A DNA stretch of 50,084 bases from an uncultured Rhodospirillales bacterium (GCA_913060675.1 CAJXUS010000032.1:1-50084); one strand, 5' to 3'. Positions 16,188 through 25,000 are shown, counted from the stretch's first letter. The notes: generated from the letters alone by a model not told the origin. A program made the numbers and translations.

Positions 16188-17093
16188 ATGCGACGCACTC
16201 TTCCCTCAACTATGGCCATGATTTGCTTCGAATCTGCCGCTCGGCATGAAAATTTCACTCAAGCCGCAATCGACGTTAATTTGACCCAAAGCGCGATTAG
16301 CCGACAAATTAATATTTTGGAAGAGCTTCTCCAACAGAAGCTGTTTGAGCGCGTTCGACAAAGAGTAAGACTAACCCCAGCCGGTCAGCACTATTTACTT
16401 CAAATCCAGCCCCTATTGGAAACATTGGAAGCCGCAACCATAAGAATGCCGGAATTTCAGGCTATTAGTGGTGGATTGAATATTGGGACTTACCCAACAC
16501 TTGGCTCGCGATGGCTTCTAGAATATCTCATGGCTTTTGCCACTGAATTTCCGGAAATTAGCAGCAATACAATTACCTATCTAGACAACAAACAGTTTGA
16601 TCAAGCTACTGTGGATATTGGTATTGTGCAGGGAGATCCACCTTGGATAGGGTGTCAGCATGACTATCTGATGCCAGAAGAACTTGCACCTGTAATCTCC
16701 CCAAAACTCAGTACTCATACCAAAGGCAATGTTGATATCTTGACTACTTATCGTTTACTTCAACACTCAACCCGCCTTCAGAGCTGGGACATATGGTTTG
16801 AAAGCGCAGGAATACAAAAACCTGAACTGCAAAGTTCACTCTATTTTTCTCAATTTGAAATGATCATCGAAGCGACAATAGCAGGCCATGGCATATCCAT
16901 GCTGCCGATCATATTAATACAACGGGAACTTGAAGATGGCAGATTAATACTGGCCCATCCGCACATTGCAAAACCGACAAGCGGATATCATTTGATCTCT
17001 CCAAATACGAAATCAAATACTAAAAAAGTAGAAGCCTTTAGACAGTGGATTTTATTGAAAACAGAAACCCGTAGAATACCTAAATTGAACTGA
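16188..17093 (+). CDS. LysR-family transcriptional regulator, GcvA-like
   Basis: This 301-residue LysR protein starts MRRTLPSTMAMICFESAARH and has the DNA-binding helix-turn-helix at about 10 to 65 (LTQSAISRQINILEELL) and an effector domain beyond 90. It belongs to the GcvA-like group, like the protein at 13168..14073, but the two differ substantially. It is divergent from the dioxygenase-aldolase pair with a 176-bp AT-rich spacer that should hold the shared operator. Control of that pair is the simplest inference. The ligand cannot be read from the sequence. Confidence 0.88.
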   Translation: MRRTLPSTMAMICFESAARHENFTQAAIDVNLTQSAISRQINILEELLQQKLFERVRQRVRLTPAGQHYLLQIQPLLETLEAATIRMPEFQAISGGLNIGTYPTLGSRWLLEYLMAFATEFPEISSNTITYLDNKQFDQATVDIGIVQGDPPWIGCQHDYLMPEELAPVISPKLSTHTKGNVDILTTYRLLQHSTRLQSWDIWFESAGIQKPELQSSLYFSQFEMIIEATIAGHGISMLPIILIQRELEDGRLILAHPHIAKPTSGYHLISPNTKSNTKKVEAFRQWILLKTETRRIPKLN

Positions 17094-17195
17094 TCAGATA
17101 CCGATTTTTTATCTTAATTCGGATAAGAGACATACCTATAAATCAACAAAACCGTACTTATATAATCTTACGAGCATAGATCAAAAGAGGCATTT

Positions 17196-17227
17196 CGGTG
17201 CCCACCAAATTGACTTGATGGGCACCG
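17196..17227. terminator. Terminator hairpin between LysR and malyl-CoA lyase genes
   Basis: CGGTGCCCA and TGGGCACCG form a 9-bp GC-rich stem that can extend inward through CAA/TTG. It lies between the convergent LysR gene (ends 17093) and mcl (ends 17247). The flanking T-tract is short on both strands. Confidence 0.6.
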
Positions 17228-17246
17228 TTTACTGGACGTAACAACA

Positions 17247-18224
17247 CTACCCTTGAGAGATTTGCTCAGCTTTCCCAACCAATACCTCGGCTTGCCGGAT
17301 AGAAGCATAATCGATTAAACGACCATCGAGAGCAACAGCCCCCCGACCTTCTTTTTCAGCTTGGGCCATAGCTTCTAAGATCCGGCGCGCGCGCGTAACC
17401 TCTTCTTCACTTGGGCTCATAACTTCGTTAGACAATGCAACCTGTGATGGATGTATGGCCCATTTACCTTCACAGCCAAGAACAGCGGCACGTTTTGCTG
17501 CGGCACGGAAACCATCAGGGTCAGAGAAATCACCAAAAGGTCCGTCAACTGGACGAAGACCATTTGCCCGTGCAGCAACAACCATACGACTGATTGCGTA
17601 ATGCCACATATCGCCCCAATGCACATCCCGATGATCATCGGCATCAGCGTCAGTCAAAACAGCATAATCACGGTTCACGCCACCGATCATTGTGGTACGC
17701 GCCCGGGTTGAAGCGGCGTAATCTGCTACGCCAAAGTGCAAGGATTCATTTCGTCGACTGGCTGCCGCAATCTCGGTGACATTTTGCATTCCCAAAGCGG
17801 TTTCGATGATGTGTTCAAAACCTATGCGCTTTGTGAAGCCTTTAGCATCTTCGATTTGAGTAACGAGCATATCAATGGCATAGACATCGGCCGCGGTTCC
17901 AACTTTTGGAATCATAATCAAATCAAGGTGTTGGCCAGCTTGTTCCACGACATCAACAACGTCGCGATACATATAGTGCGTATCAAGGCCGTTGATGCGA
18001 ACTGACATTGATTTTCTGCCCCAATCGATATCATTCAAGGCTTGGATGATATTTTTACGGGCCTGTTCTTTTTCGTCAGGTGCAACAGCATCTTCCAAAT
18101 CAAGAAAGATTACATCAGAATCTGATTTTGCTGCTTTTTCAAATAGTTGTGGCTGACTTCCGGGAACAGCAAGTTCACTTCTGTTGAGCCGTGCTGGGGC
18201 TTGTTCGATTGTTTGGAAACTCAT
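17247..18224 (-). CDS. mcl: L-malyl-CoA/beta-methylmalyl-CoA lyase
   Basis: This enzyme of 325 residues belongs to the HpcH/HpaI-citrate lyase family and closely follows serine-cycle malyl-CoA lyases along its whole length. It splits L-malyl-CoA to acetyl-CoA and glyoxylate, reversibly. Characteristic blocks are SELAVPGSQP near 15, VIFLDLEDAVAPDEKEQARK near 38, RINGLDTHYMYRDVV near 76, GVADYAASTRARTT near 164 and GKWAIHPSQV near 256. I chose the ATG at 18224 (MSFQTIEQ): it has AGGAT seven bases upstream and matches the family start; an ATG nine bases earlier has no proper spacing. With mtkAB nearby it converts malate to glyoxylate plus acetyl-CoA or the reverse. Confidence 0.93.
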   Translation of the reverse strand: MSFQTIEQAPARLNRSELAVPGSQPQLFEKAAKSDSDVIFLDLEDAVAPDEKEQARKNIIQALNDIDWGRKSMSVRINGLDTHYMYRDVVDVVEQAGQHLDLIMIPKVGTAADVYAIDMLVTQIEDAKGFTKRIGFEHIIETALGMQNVTEIAAASRRNESLHFGVADYAASTRARTTMIGGVNRDYAVLTDADADDHRDVHWGDMWHYAISRMVVAARANGLRPVDGPFGDFSDPDGFRAAAKRAAVLGCEGKWAIHPSQVALSNEVMSPSEEEVTRARRILEAMAQAEKEGRGAVALDGRLIDYASIRQAEVLVGKAEQISQG

Positions 18225-18305
18225 TTGGGACATCCTGTTGCGAATTGGTTCGTCTAGGATGGGAATTAACTGGGAAAAAAATGATTTCTGTCAAGTGCGA
18301 TTTTT

Positions 18306-18329
18306 CTTCACGTAGTGAAGGTTTTTTTT
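18306..18329 (+). other. Plus-strand terminator-like hairpin upstream of mcl
   Basis: CTTCAC-GTA-GTGAAG followed within one base by eight T residues is a minimal rho-independent terminator on the plus strand. A second, weaker hairpin (CACGA/TCGTG) before another T8 run follows at about 18333..18365. No plus-strand gene ends here, since mcl and the response regulator are both on the minus strand. It might end an unannotated transcript antisense to the mcl leader. Confidence 0.35.
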
Positions 18330-18407
18330 AGGCACGATGAAGGCCCCGATTCTCGTGTTTTTTTTGATTAATTTCGAGCATTTCACCAGTCTTAAAAAAA
18401 CTTCAAC

Positions 18408-19088
18408 TCAACTTTCATCAGGTTGGGTTATCAATGGAAGTTTCTGACCTGATTGTGTTGAATAATAATAGGCAATCGCCTGGGCACGATTGCTTACAGA
18501 CAGCTTTCCAAAAAGATTTCTCAGGTGAAATTTTACGGTGTTAAGCGATATGCCATGATCGCGGGCAAGTTCTTTGTTGGTCCGCCCCTGTGCCAAAGAA
18601 ATTAACAAAGTGCGCTCACGTTTTGTGAGGGAATGCATAGGGTCTTGGCGCAAATCTCTCACATCAACAAAAGGGAATACCATCCCCCCTTTGGCGATAC
18701 TTGCGACGGTATCTAGCAGATATTCCGGTGGTTCACTTCTGGAGCAATAGCCCGCCGCTCCCGCAGCCATAGCCTGTCGGGGGATGTCTAAATTATCCCC
18801 TTGAGCATAAACGACAATCCTTGGCGGATTTTCTTGGGTTCTAATGATTTCAATCAAACGTTCTCCGCCTAACATCGGCAGAGTCCAGTCAACAATACCA
18901 ACGCTAAAAGTGGATAACAGAGTGATTTCTAGAAAGCTTTCTGCGGTACCAACCGACGCTACCAAGCTGAAACGCGGGTCTCGATCAAAAAACTCAGACA
19001 AAGCGGACAACATTAAAGGATTGCTATCAGCAAGAGCCACTTTTATCGGTTGTCCCGCAACCGACGACGCCTTATCCACAGCCGACAT
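18408..19088 (-). CDS. LuxR/NarL-type response regulator with atypical receiver
   Basis: This 226-residue protein has an N-terminal receiver domain (about 15 to 130) and a C-terminal LuxR helix-turn-helix (about 148 to 210, with LTKRERTLLISLAQGRTNKE and ISLNTVKFHLRNLFGKL). The phosphoacceptor Asp is present (D67, in GIVDWTLP). The conserved Thr/Ser position is Ala (A95), the conserved Lys position is Arg (R117, in GYCSRSE), and one acidic residue is replaced by Ala (A20). The receiver may thus not follow normal phosphorelay. No histidine kinase is adjacent. It is divergent from mtkA across a 315-bp spacer with inverted repeats, which suggests control of the malate thiokinase genes. Confidence 0.87.
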   Translation of the reverse strand: MSAVDKASSVAGQPIKVALADSNPLMLSALSEFFDRDPRFSLVASVGTAESFLEITLLSTFSVGIVDWTLPMLGGERLIEIIRTQENPPRIVVYAQGDNLDIPRQAMAAGAAGYCSRSEPPEYLLDTVASIAKGGMVFPFVDVRDLRQDPMHSLTKRERTLLISLAQGRTNKELARDHGISLNTVKFHLRNLFGKLSVSNRAQAIAYYYSTQSGQKLPLITQPDES

Positions 19089-19403
19089 AACTCATCCTTA
19101 AATACATAAAACCTACCCTAATGGGTGGCAGGTTATACTCAATGTCATCAAAAAACAATACTAAGGTATAGGTTTATACCTACTCATGAGGATACTCAAA
19201 AGCAGTAACTAGGGGTGTTGTGCTTAAATCCATTTCGTCGTCTCATAGTAAAAAATAACGGACTGAAGGTTTGAAATTTCAGGGCATCTACGTCCTAAAA
19301 TTAAAGCTTACCACCGACAAAGAAACCACCAGACAAGAAAAACACCAAAAAAATATACAGGCAAGTTGAACAGAGTTATAGATTTTTCGGAGAAGGAACT
19401 TTC
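19089..19403. promoter_or_regulatory. Divergent control region between response regulator and mtkA
   Basis: This 315-bp spacer contains no gene. It holds two inverted repeats near the response-regulator side: an imperfect one at 19110..19134 (AACCTACCC / GGGTGGCAGGTT) and a perfect one at 19164..19181 (AGGTATA-GGTT-TATACCT). The element GGTT(T)ATAC occurs at 19131..19138 and 19171..19179, about 40 bases apart. These are candidate sites for the adjacent LuxR-type regulator. The mtkA start has AAGGA upstream (around 19394). Confidence 0.5.
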
Positions 19404-20615
19404 ATGGATATCCATGAGTATCAGGCTAAAAGCATCCTTGCGAACTTCGGTGTCGCTATTCCCCGCGGCGGTCTTGCCTACAGCCCTGAACAGGCTGCTT
19501 ACCGCGCCAGAGAAATTGGCGGAAGTAAATGGGTGGTCAAGGCACAAGTCCACACTGGTGGTCGCGGTAAAGTCGGCGGCGTAAAAGTTTGCGAAGATGA
19601 AGAACAAGTCTTTGAAGCCGCAAACCAAATGTTTGGGAAGCGTCTTGTAACCGAGCAGACTGGACCCGATGGTAAGTTCATCTACCGGGTTTACGTTGAA
19701 GGTGCGGTAAACATAGAACGTGAGATATACCTAGCCTTCGTTCTCGATCGGAAGACAGAACGCATAATGGTCGTCGCTTCGGCATCTGGTGGTATGGAAA
19801 TCGAAGAGATATCAGAAAGCCATCCTGAAAGTATTGTCCGCTCTATCGTTGAGCCAGCTGCGGGTATTCTTGATTTTCAGGCCCGTGAGATTGCTTTCAA
19901 ACTTGGTATAGCTTCTGCCCAAATTCCGGAAACAGTGGAAACCATCAAGGGATGTTACAATGCATTTCGTGAACTCGATGCGACGATGGTGGAAATCAAT
20001 CCTCTCGTAGTAACGGGTGAAGGTGCCATTATTGCCCTTGATGCAAAAATGACTTTTGACGACAACGCGTTGTTCCGTCATCCCGATATTTCCGAACTTA
20101 GGGATAAGTCACAAGAAGATCTCCGAGAATCTCAAGCCGCAGATCGTGGACTAAGTTATGTGGCACTTGATGGCCAAATCGGCTGCATTGTGAATGGTGC
20201 AGGTCTTGCTATGGCAACGATGGACATCATCGAAGTGGCGGGAGGTCAACCTGCAAACTTCCTCGACATTGGTGGCGGTGCCTCACCTGAACGGGTTGCT
20301 AAAGCCTTTAACCTCGTGATGGCGGACAAAAATGTTAAAGCCATCCTTGTGAATATATTTGCTGGTATCAACCGCTGTGACTGGGTGGCTGAAGGTATTG
20401 TTCAGGCTCTTGAAAACAATCCCGTTGATGTTCCGGTCATCGTCCGCCTTGCCGGAACTAAGGTCGAAGAAGGTCGAAAAATTCTAGCCAGTAGTGGGCT
20501 TCCTATTATTCGAGCAGGAACTCTGGCGGAAGCAGCTGAGCGTTCTGTCGAGGCATGGAAAAATAGCACCAAATCAAATCCACAGGCCCAAACTTTGCAG
20601 GAATTGGCATCATGA
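19404..20615 (+). CDS. mtkA: Malate-CoA ligase (malate thiokinase) beta subunit
   Basis: This 403-residue protein is the ATP-grasp subunit of an acyl-CoA synthetase of the succinyl-CoA synthetase type. It starts MDIHEYQAK, has GGRGKVGGV near 50 to 58 in the ATP-grasp domain, EINPLVV near 195 to 201 for metal binding, and a flavodoxin-like C-terminal domain with [15 protein letters not shown] near 312. The presence of mcl nearby identifies it as malate thiokinase, which makes malyl-CoA from malate, CoA and ATP, more than succinyl-CoA synthetase; no TCA-cycle genes accompany it. The stop overlaps the start of mtkB by four bases, so the two are translationally coupled. Confidence 0.9.
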   Translation: MDIHEYQAKSILANFGVAIPRGGLAYSPEQAAYRAREIGGSKWVVKAQVHTGGRGKVGGVKVCEDEEQVFEAANQMFGKRLVTEQTGPDGKFIYRVYVEGAVNIEREIYLAFVLDRKTERIMVVASASGGMEIEEISESHPESIVRSIVEPAAGILDFQAREIAFKLGIASAQIPETVETIKGCYNAFRELDATMVEINPLVVTGEGAIIALDAKMTFDDNALFRHPDISELRDKSQEDLRESQAADRGLSYVALDGQIGCIVNGAGLAMATMDIIEVAGGQPANFLDIGGGASPERVAKAFNLVMADKNVKAILVNIFAGINRCDWVAEGIVQALENNPVDVPVIVRLAGTKVEEGRKILASSGLPIIRAGTLAEAAERSVEAWKNSTKSNPQAQTLQELAS

Positions 20616-21502
20616 GTATTTTGTTAGATCGCGACACCAAAGTTCTGGTCCACGGTATCAGTGGCAAAATCGCTCGTTTCCATAGTAAAGAAATGTCTGA
20701 ATATGGTACCAACATAGTCGGGGGTGTCGTTCCTGGTAAGGGCGGTGAAATCGTTAATGGCGTCCCTGTATTCGACACTGTCAAAGAAGCCGTTGAACAA
20801 ACGGGTGCTTCAGCAAGTATTGTTTTTGTCCCTCCTCCCTTCGCAGCAGATTCCATTATGGAAGCCGCTGATGCGGGCATCAAGTTTTGTGTTTCGGTAA
20901 CTGACGGAATCCCTGCTCAAGACATGATGAGCGTTAAACGTTACATGCGTAGATACCCAAAAGCGGAGCGTATGCGTCTAACTGGTCCAAACTGCGCAGG
21001 CACAATTACACCTGGTGAAGCCCTCCTCGGCATTATGCCCGGACATATATATATACCTGGTTCAGTTGGTATCGTCGGCCGTTCAGGGACACTTGGTTAC
21101 GAAGCCGCCTCCCAAATGAAAGCGCTTGGAATTGGTGTATCGACTTCTGTTGGTATTGGTGGCGACCCTATTAACGGGAGCTCATTCAAAGATATACTTG
21201 AGCTTTTTGAGGCCGATCCAAAAACCAATGCCGTTGTTTTGATTGGTGAGATTGGGGGCCCTCAAGAATCTGAAGCCGCTGATTTCATTCGGGATCATAT
21301 GACAAAGCCCGTTATTGCTTATGTCGCGGGTCTGAGCGCTCCCAAAGGACGTACCATGGGGCATGCTGGCGCGATCATTACGGCGTTTGGTGAAAGTGCT
21401 GATGAAAAAGTAGGAATCCTACGTGAGGTTGGTGCCGCTATTGCGCCTGACCCCTCATTGATCGGCGCGACTGTTGCGCAATCTTTGGCCAAGGCTTCGT
21501 AA
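20612..21502 (+). CDS. mtkB: Malate-CoA ligase (malate thiokinase) alpha subunit
   Basis: This 296-residue CoA-binding subunit matches SucD/MtkB. It has a Rossmann-type CoA domain at the start ([14 protein letters not shown] near 11), the [13 protein letters not shown] block near 124, [10 protein letters not shown] near 156, and the phosphohistidine H251 in [14 protein letters not shown]. It works with MtkA to form malyl-CoA, which malyl-CoA lyase cleaves to acetyl-CoA and glyoxylate. Its ATG overlaps the mtkA stop (ATGA). Three short palindromic repeats follow directly after the stop. Confidence 0.92.
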   Translation: MSILLDRDTKVLVHGISGKIARFHSKEMSEYGTNIVGGVVPGKGGEIVNGVPVFDTVKEAVEQTGASASIVFVPPPFAADSIMEAADAGIKFCVSVTDGIPAQDMMSVKRYMRRYPKAERMRLTGPNCAGTITPGEALLGIMPGHIYIPGSVGIVGRSGTLGYEAASQMKALGIGVSTSVGIGGDPINGSSFKDILELFEADPKTNAVVLIGEIGGPQESEAADFIRDHMTKPVIAYVAGLSAPKGRTMGHAGAIITAFGESADEKVGILREVGAAIAPDPSLIGATVAQSLAKAS

Positions 21503-21503
21503 G

Positions 21504-21550
21504 AAGCTCGGACTTATTAAGAAGCCTGGGCTTTACATAAGCCTGGGCTT
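21504..21550 (+). repeat. Three tandem palindromic repeats after mtkB
   Basis: Copies at 21504..21515 (AAGCTCGGACTT), 21522..21533 and 21539..21550 (both AAGCCTGGGCTT) repeat every 17 to 18 bases. Each is a near-perfect palindrome with AAGCC/GGCTT arms, so RNA copies can fold individually or pair with each other. They fill the space between mtkB and the next gene and could damp readthrough or stabilise the mtkAB message. Confidence 0.7.
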
Positions 21551-21565
21551 CATAAGGATGTGATC

Positions 21566-22366
21566 ATGTTGAAGTCTAAGGCCACGGCAAACCAATGTGG
21601 CGTACCCCTTACCAGCACTCCAGATAGCTTGCTTGATCAAGGTAACGATCAATCGGATTTTGCGATTTCACTTATATGGATGGTGAGCCAGCGTATTAAA
21701 GAAGGTCGGCCTTTGGTTCAGTCCGATAGTACTGCAGATATTTGGTCCGAATTGTGCCCAACAAACTTGTTGTGCACCGCGTTAGAGGGAAAAACTCTTG
21801 GCATCATTGGTTTTAACTCCGCGGGACAGGACATAGCCAAGCGTGCCCACCAAGAGTTAGGTATGCGAATAATTGCCTATGATCCTTGCGCGATTACCAA
21901 TGAGGTAAGTACCTCTTGCTATGTAGAAACTACTCATTCCATTGACGATTTGTTACCAAACTCAGATTACGTCCTATTAAACGACGCTCAACAAACAACT
22001 GAAAATTCCACTATCAATCGTAATGATCATTACATTATTGATTCCAACCGTCTCAACCTCATGAAGCCAAACGCATGCCTGATCAATATCGCTCACGGTG
22101 CAGCAGTTGATCTACAAGCCCTTATGCAGGCCTTATGGTTTGAAACAATCGCTGGTGCGGGTCTCACAATTAATAACGGCGAAATGTCTATACCGATTTA
22201 TAACCAGGCTTACTCTCAGTTGGGATTTAGCAGTTGCGACAATGTTGTTTTATTGCCCCGACCTCAACTTACTAATGACGAGACCCGTGCTGCAATGGGC
22301 TTCCGAGTTGCCCAAAACATCAAAGATGTTTCTGCTGATAATCGCCCTCAAGACCAGGTAAATTAA
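21566..22366 (+). CDS. Degenerate D-2-hydroxyacid dehydrogenase (hydroxypyruvate reductase-like), probably inactive
   Basis: This intact 266-residue frame is a divergent homologue of glyoxylate/hydroxypyruvate reductases. The Rossmann segment is recognisable (LEGKTLGIIGFNSAGQDIA near 73 to 91) but the GxGxxG motif reads GFNSAG, with Asn for the middle Gly (N84). The catalytic Arg of the NxARG motif is His (H177, in INIAHGAAVD). The catalytic His of the LLPH motif is Arg (R232, in LLPRPQLTNDETRAAM). The N-terminal substrate-binding part is short, and the protein is about 50 residues below normal. It is thus likely a pseudoenzyme or a decaying serine-cycle hprA. The ATG at 21566 has AAGGA seven bases upstream; GTG at 21560 is an alternative. 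Confidence 0.8.
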   Translation: MLKSKATANQCGVPLTSTPDSLLDQGNDQSDFAISLIWMVSQRIKEGRPLVQSDSTADIWSELCPTNLLCTALEGKTLGIIGFNSAGQDIAKRAHQELGMRIIAYDPCAITNEVSTSCYVETTHSIDDLLPNSDYVLLNDAQQTTENSTINRNDHYIIDSNRLNLMKPNACLINIAHGAAVDLQALMQALWFETIAGAGLTINNGEMSIPIYNQAYSQLGFSSCDNVVLLPRPQLTNDETRAAMGFRVAQNIKDVSADNRPQDQVN

Positions 22367-22556
22367 ACTTTGGTCCGTTGAAAATAGTAGATGTGCTATA
22401 AGCACTTAAGGTCAGGATCCCTAATTTAAAAGCGGGCAGTTCTTCATCTCAAGAGGTTATATAAAAGTGTAAGGTTCTTATCATTTTTAAGTAAGTATTC
22501 AGGGAACGCTTTAGCCTTTAGGGTATAAAAATAATCTGGTTTGTTAAAGATCCATC

Positions 22557-22883
22557 TTATTTGATCTGATCCTTTTCCAAATACCGGAGACGTGCCTCCA
22601 GTGTTTTTATTTGTGATGACAATTCAAGAGCTACTGTAACACCTGCAGGGTTCAGACCAAGATCGCGCTCTAACCTACTGATTTTATGTGCTTCAATTAG
22701 ACACATTCTAGAAAATCGCCATTGTGTGGTTTCGGCACCGTGGGGGATAATGAGCCCCTCTTCCACATAAGTGGTGAGTTTTTCACTCGTCAGACCACTG
22801 CGTCGGCATAGTTCATCAAGAGTAAGTTCAGGCGTTTGGCTAACCACCTCACACGAGAGAGAGAATTGCTTATTATCAGGCAT
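22557..22883 (-). CDS. cbpM: Chaperone modulator CbpM
   Basis: This 108-residue protein has a MerR-like helix-turn-helix start (LTLDELCRRSGLTSEKLTTY) and a C-terminal coiled helix (SSQIKTLEARLRYLEKD). These are the features of CbpM, which binds the J domain of CbpA and inhibits its co-chaperone activity. It lies 20 bases after cbpA on the same strand, the standard cbpA-cbpM operon. The 190-bp spacer to the convergent dehydrogenase-like gene (22367..22556) shows only a small GTGCT/AGCAC hairpin at 22393..22405. Confidence 0.85.
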   Translation of the reverse strand: MPDNKQFSLSCEVVSQTPELTLDELCRRSGLTSEKLTTYVEEGLIIPHGAETTQWRFSRMCLIEAHKISRLERDLGLNPAGVTVALELSSQIKTLEARLRYLEKDQIK

Positions 22884-22903
22884 TGCACATCTCCGATTAT
22901 CCT

Positions 22904-23842
22904 TTAGACGCCAAGTCCAGCGCGTGGTTCAAAAGCCAGTTCATCTGCCATTGTTTGGTACATGTTTTTTGCTTTTGCACTATCAGCAAGAGGCAGAGCT
23001 ATTTGCAGAACAATATATAAATCACCAGATGGTTTACCTGGAATACCACGACCTTTCAGGCGCAACTTCCCTCCTTGTTTTGAATTGGGAGGGATAGAGA
23101 CATCTACTGGTCCAACAGGAGTTGGCGTCTTGACTTTACCACCAAGTGCAGCCTCCCAAGGAGCGACGGGTAAGTCGAGGTATATATCTCGTCCATCAAC
23201 ATGATAAATCCGGTGTTGTGAAAATTCGACCTCGAGGTATAGATCTCCAGCATTTCCTTGACCATGCCCTAAAGAACCTTGTCCCTTGAGACGGATGTGT
23301 TGGCCTTGGCGAACCCCTTTTGGAATCTTGACATTAAGGGTTCGCAATTCTGTCGTAACATGTCCATCCGGGGTAACTTTTGGCATTTTAAGTTGAATTG
23401 ATCTGGTTGCCCCCTTGAAGACGTCATCAAGGTCAATCAAGATCTTGGCGTGATGATCTCGGCCTCCTGTGTGGGCTTGCGGTCGTCCTGATCTATTTTG
23501 CCCACCAAAAAGATGTTCAAAAAAATCAGAGGTCGTCCCCGTATCCATTCTACCACCTGGAAATCCACCAGAAAACTCAAACCCTTCATTCCATCCGGGA
23601 GGTGGTTGAAAATCCTCTCCTGTTTGATTACCTGTTCCAAGCTGGTCGTAAGCGGCACGCTTTTCAGGATCTCCCAACACTTCATAGGCTTCGCTGATTT
23701 CCTTGAATTTATCTTCTGCGCCAGCTTCTTTACTAAGATCTGGATGATATTTTCGGGCTAGTTTACGGTATACACGCTTAATCTCATCCTGAGCGGCATT
23801 TTTATCTACGCCAAGAGCTGCGTAATAATCTTGGTACTCCAT
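22904..23842 (-). CDS. cbpA: Curved DNA-binding protein CbpA (DnaJ-family co-chaperone)
   Basis: This 312-residue protein has an N-terminal J domain (residues 4 to 70) with the HPD motif in KYHPDLSKEAG. A glycine/phenylalanine-rich linker follows (about 75 to 125), and then two DnaJ C-terminal substrate-binding domains (about 130 to 305). It lacks the cysteine-rich zinc domain of DnaJ, which marks it as CbpA type. It stimulates DnaK and can bind curved DNA. It is divergent from the universal stress protein gene. The spacer 23843..24173 contains a perfect FNR-type site at 24065..24078, 220 bases from this start. Confidence 0.9.
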   Translation of the reverse strand: MEYQDYYAALGVDKNAAQDEIKRVYRKLARKYHPDLSKEAGAEDKFKEISEAYEVLGDPEKRAAYDQLGTGNQTGEDFQPPPGWNEGFEFSGGFPGGRMDTGTTSDFFEHLFGGQNRSGRPQAHTGGRDHHAKILIDLDDVFKGATRSIQLKMPKVTPDGHVTTELRTLNVKIPKGVRQGQHIRLKGQGSLGHGQGNAGDLYLEVEFSQHRIYHVDGRDIYLDLPVAPWEAALGGKVKTPTPVGPVDVSIPPNSKQGGKLRLKGRGIPGKPSGDLYIVLQIALPLADSAKAKNMYQTMADELAFEPRAGLGV

Positions 23843-24064
23843 AGTTATTTCGAACCTTTTGTTTCAAGTTATTGAACACAATGAACGACATTTAACAAGC
23901 AGCTGAAAGCTTTGGACATTGTAGTTCTTTTTTCAAATAAAAGCTTCGAATAAGTTTACGAGGATTGTTAAATATTACGCTGACCAGAATCAAAGAACCC
24001 AGATTTTAATTATACCTTTTAAGGTAGAAGATTTAAGAAACAGACCAAACATGGCTTTTCTTAA

Positions 24065-24078
24065 TTGATCGTTATCAA
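24065..24078. promoter_or_regulatory. FNR/Anr/FixK-type binding site upstream of usp
   Basis: TTGATCGTTATCAA is an exact match to the FNR consensus TTGAT-N4-ATCAA. Its centre is about 41 bases before a plausible start point, with TTAAAT at 24101..24106 as the -10 element, the class II activator geometry. The remainder of the spacer 23843..24173 shows no gene. A second, poor match (CTGACCAGAATCAA) lies at 23980..23993. Confidence 0.8.
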
Positions 24079-24173
24079 TGCAACCTATTCTCTTAAGCAG
24101 TTAAATGGTATGATATATTGTCTGACTTCAATACCCATTAGGGTCCTTAAACGGCAAGAGGATGGAGGAACAA

Positions 24174-24998
24174 ATGATACAAGACATCCAAGTTCTTATA
24201 GACGACACTCCCGCCAATAAAACCCGAATGGATGCAGCCCTTCAGCTATCTACGAAATGGGAGAAGGTCCATATAATTGGCGTTCACCCCCTTCAAACTC
24301 CAGAAGTTATATTTTACGGCGCTCCGTATGATGTAATGGGATATTTTCCCCAAGAAATAATCGATCAAAAGCGTACTGAGGCTGATACACAGGCAAAGGA
24401 TTTAAAATTAAATTTTGAAAATCTCGTTGCTAAAAACAAAACAACCTGTGAATGGCGGCAATTAGAAGGGCGAGAAAATGATATTCTTTCTTTTCACGCG
24501 CGCTTTACTGACTTGACGATTATCAGCCAGACGACATCTGATATTGTCAATGAACGTGAATTTAGCGATTCATTGATTATGGCGCACAGTCTTCCGATTT
24601 TGGCGGTACCCGAAGAAGATATTCCAGATGACATCACAGGGAATATATTGATTGCTTGGAATGGATCCCCTGAATCTGCCCGGGCAGTTAAGAACGCAAT
24701 GCCACTATTAAAGGTCGCACAAAAAGTTATCCTGCTAACCGTTGGAGAGCTTGATACTAACTCCATCTCTTCTAAGGACATGCAAGCACATCTCTTACGT
24801 CATAAAATAAATTGTACCCTCCGCACCGAAGAAGGATCTTCTCCTGAAGATACCATTTTGTCTGTTGCCGCTAATGAAAATATCGGCCTCATTATCGCTG
24901 GCGCATGGGGACATAGTCGTATCAGGGAAATTGTATTTGGCGGTGTTACGAAAAGTCTTTTTACCAATCAAAAAATTCCCGTGTTTCTTTCTCATTAA
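24174..24998 (+). CDS. Universal stress protein, tandem UspA domains
   Basis: The 274-residue product holds two Usp domains. The first, about 1 to 140, is degenerate. The second, about 150 to 274, ends in the ATP-binding signature G-x2-G-x9-G (GAWGHSRIREIVFGG near 247 to 261). Two-domain Usp proteins of this size resemble UspE and hypoxia-induced Usps. I chose the ATG at 24174 because GGAGGA lies four to five bases upstream; the ATG at 24162 contains that ribosome site. The upstream perfect FNR-type site predicts induction when oxygen is low. It converges with the MBL-fold gene at 25021. Confidence 0.87.
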   Translation: MIQDIQVLIDDTPANKTRMDAALQLSTKWEKVHIIGVHPLQTPEVIFYGAPYDVMGYFPQEIIDQKRTEADTQAKDLKLNFENLVAKNKTTCEWRQLEGRENDILSFHARFTDLTIISQTTSDIVNEREFSDSLIMAHSLPILAVPEEDIPDDITGNILIAWNGSPESARAVKNAMPLLKVAQKVILLTVGELDTNSISSKDMQAHLLRHKINCTLRTEEGSSPEDTILSVAANENIGLIIAGAWGHSRIREIVFGGVTKSLFTNQKIPVFLSH

Positions 24999-25000
24999 AA

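Noticed and set aside
19404..21502. sucCD (succinyl-CoA synthetase)
   Set aside because: The subunits have the same fold, but the malyl-CoA lyase next door and the lack of TCA-cycle genes support malate thiokinase instead.
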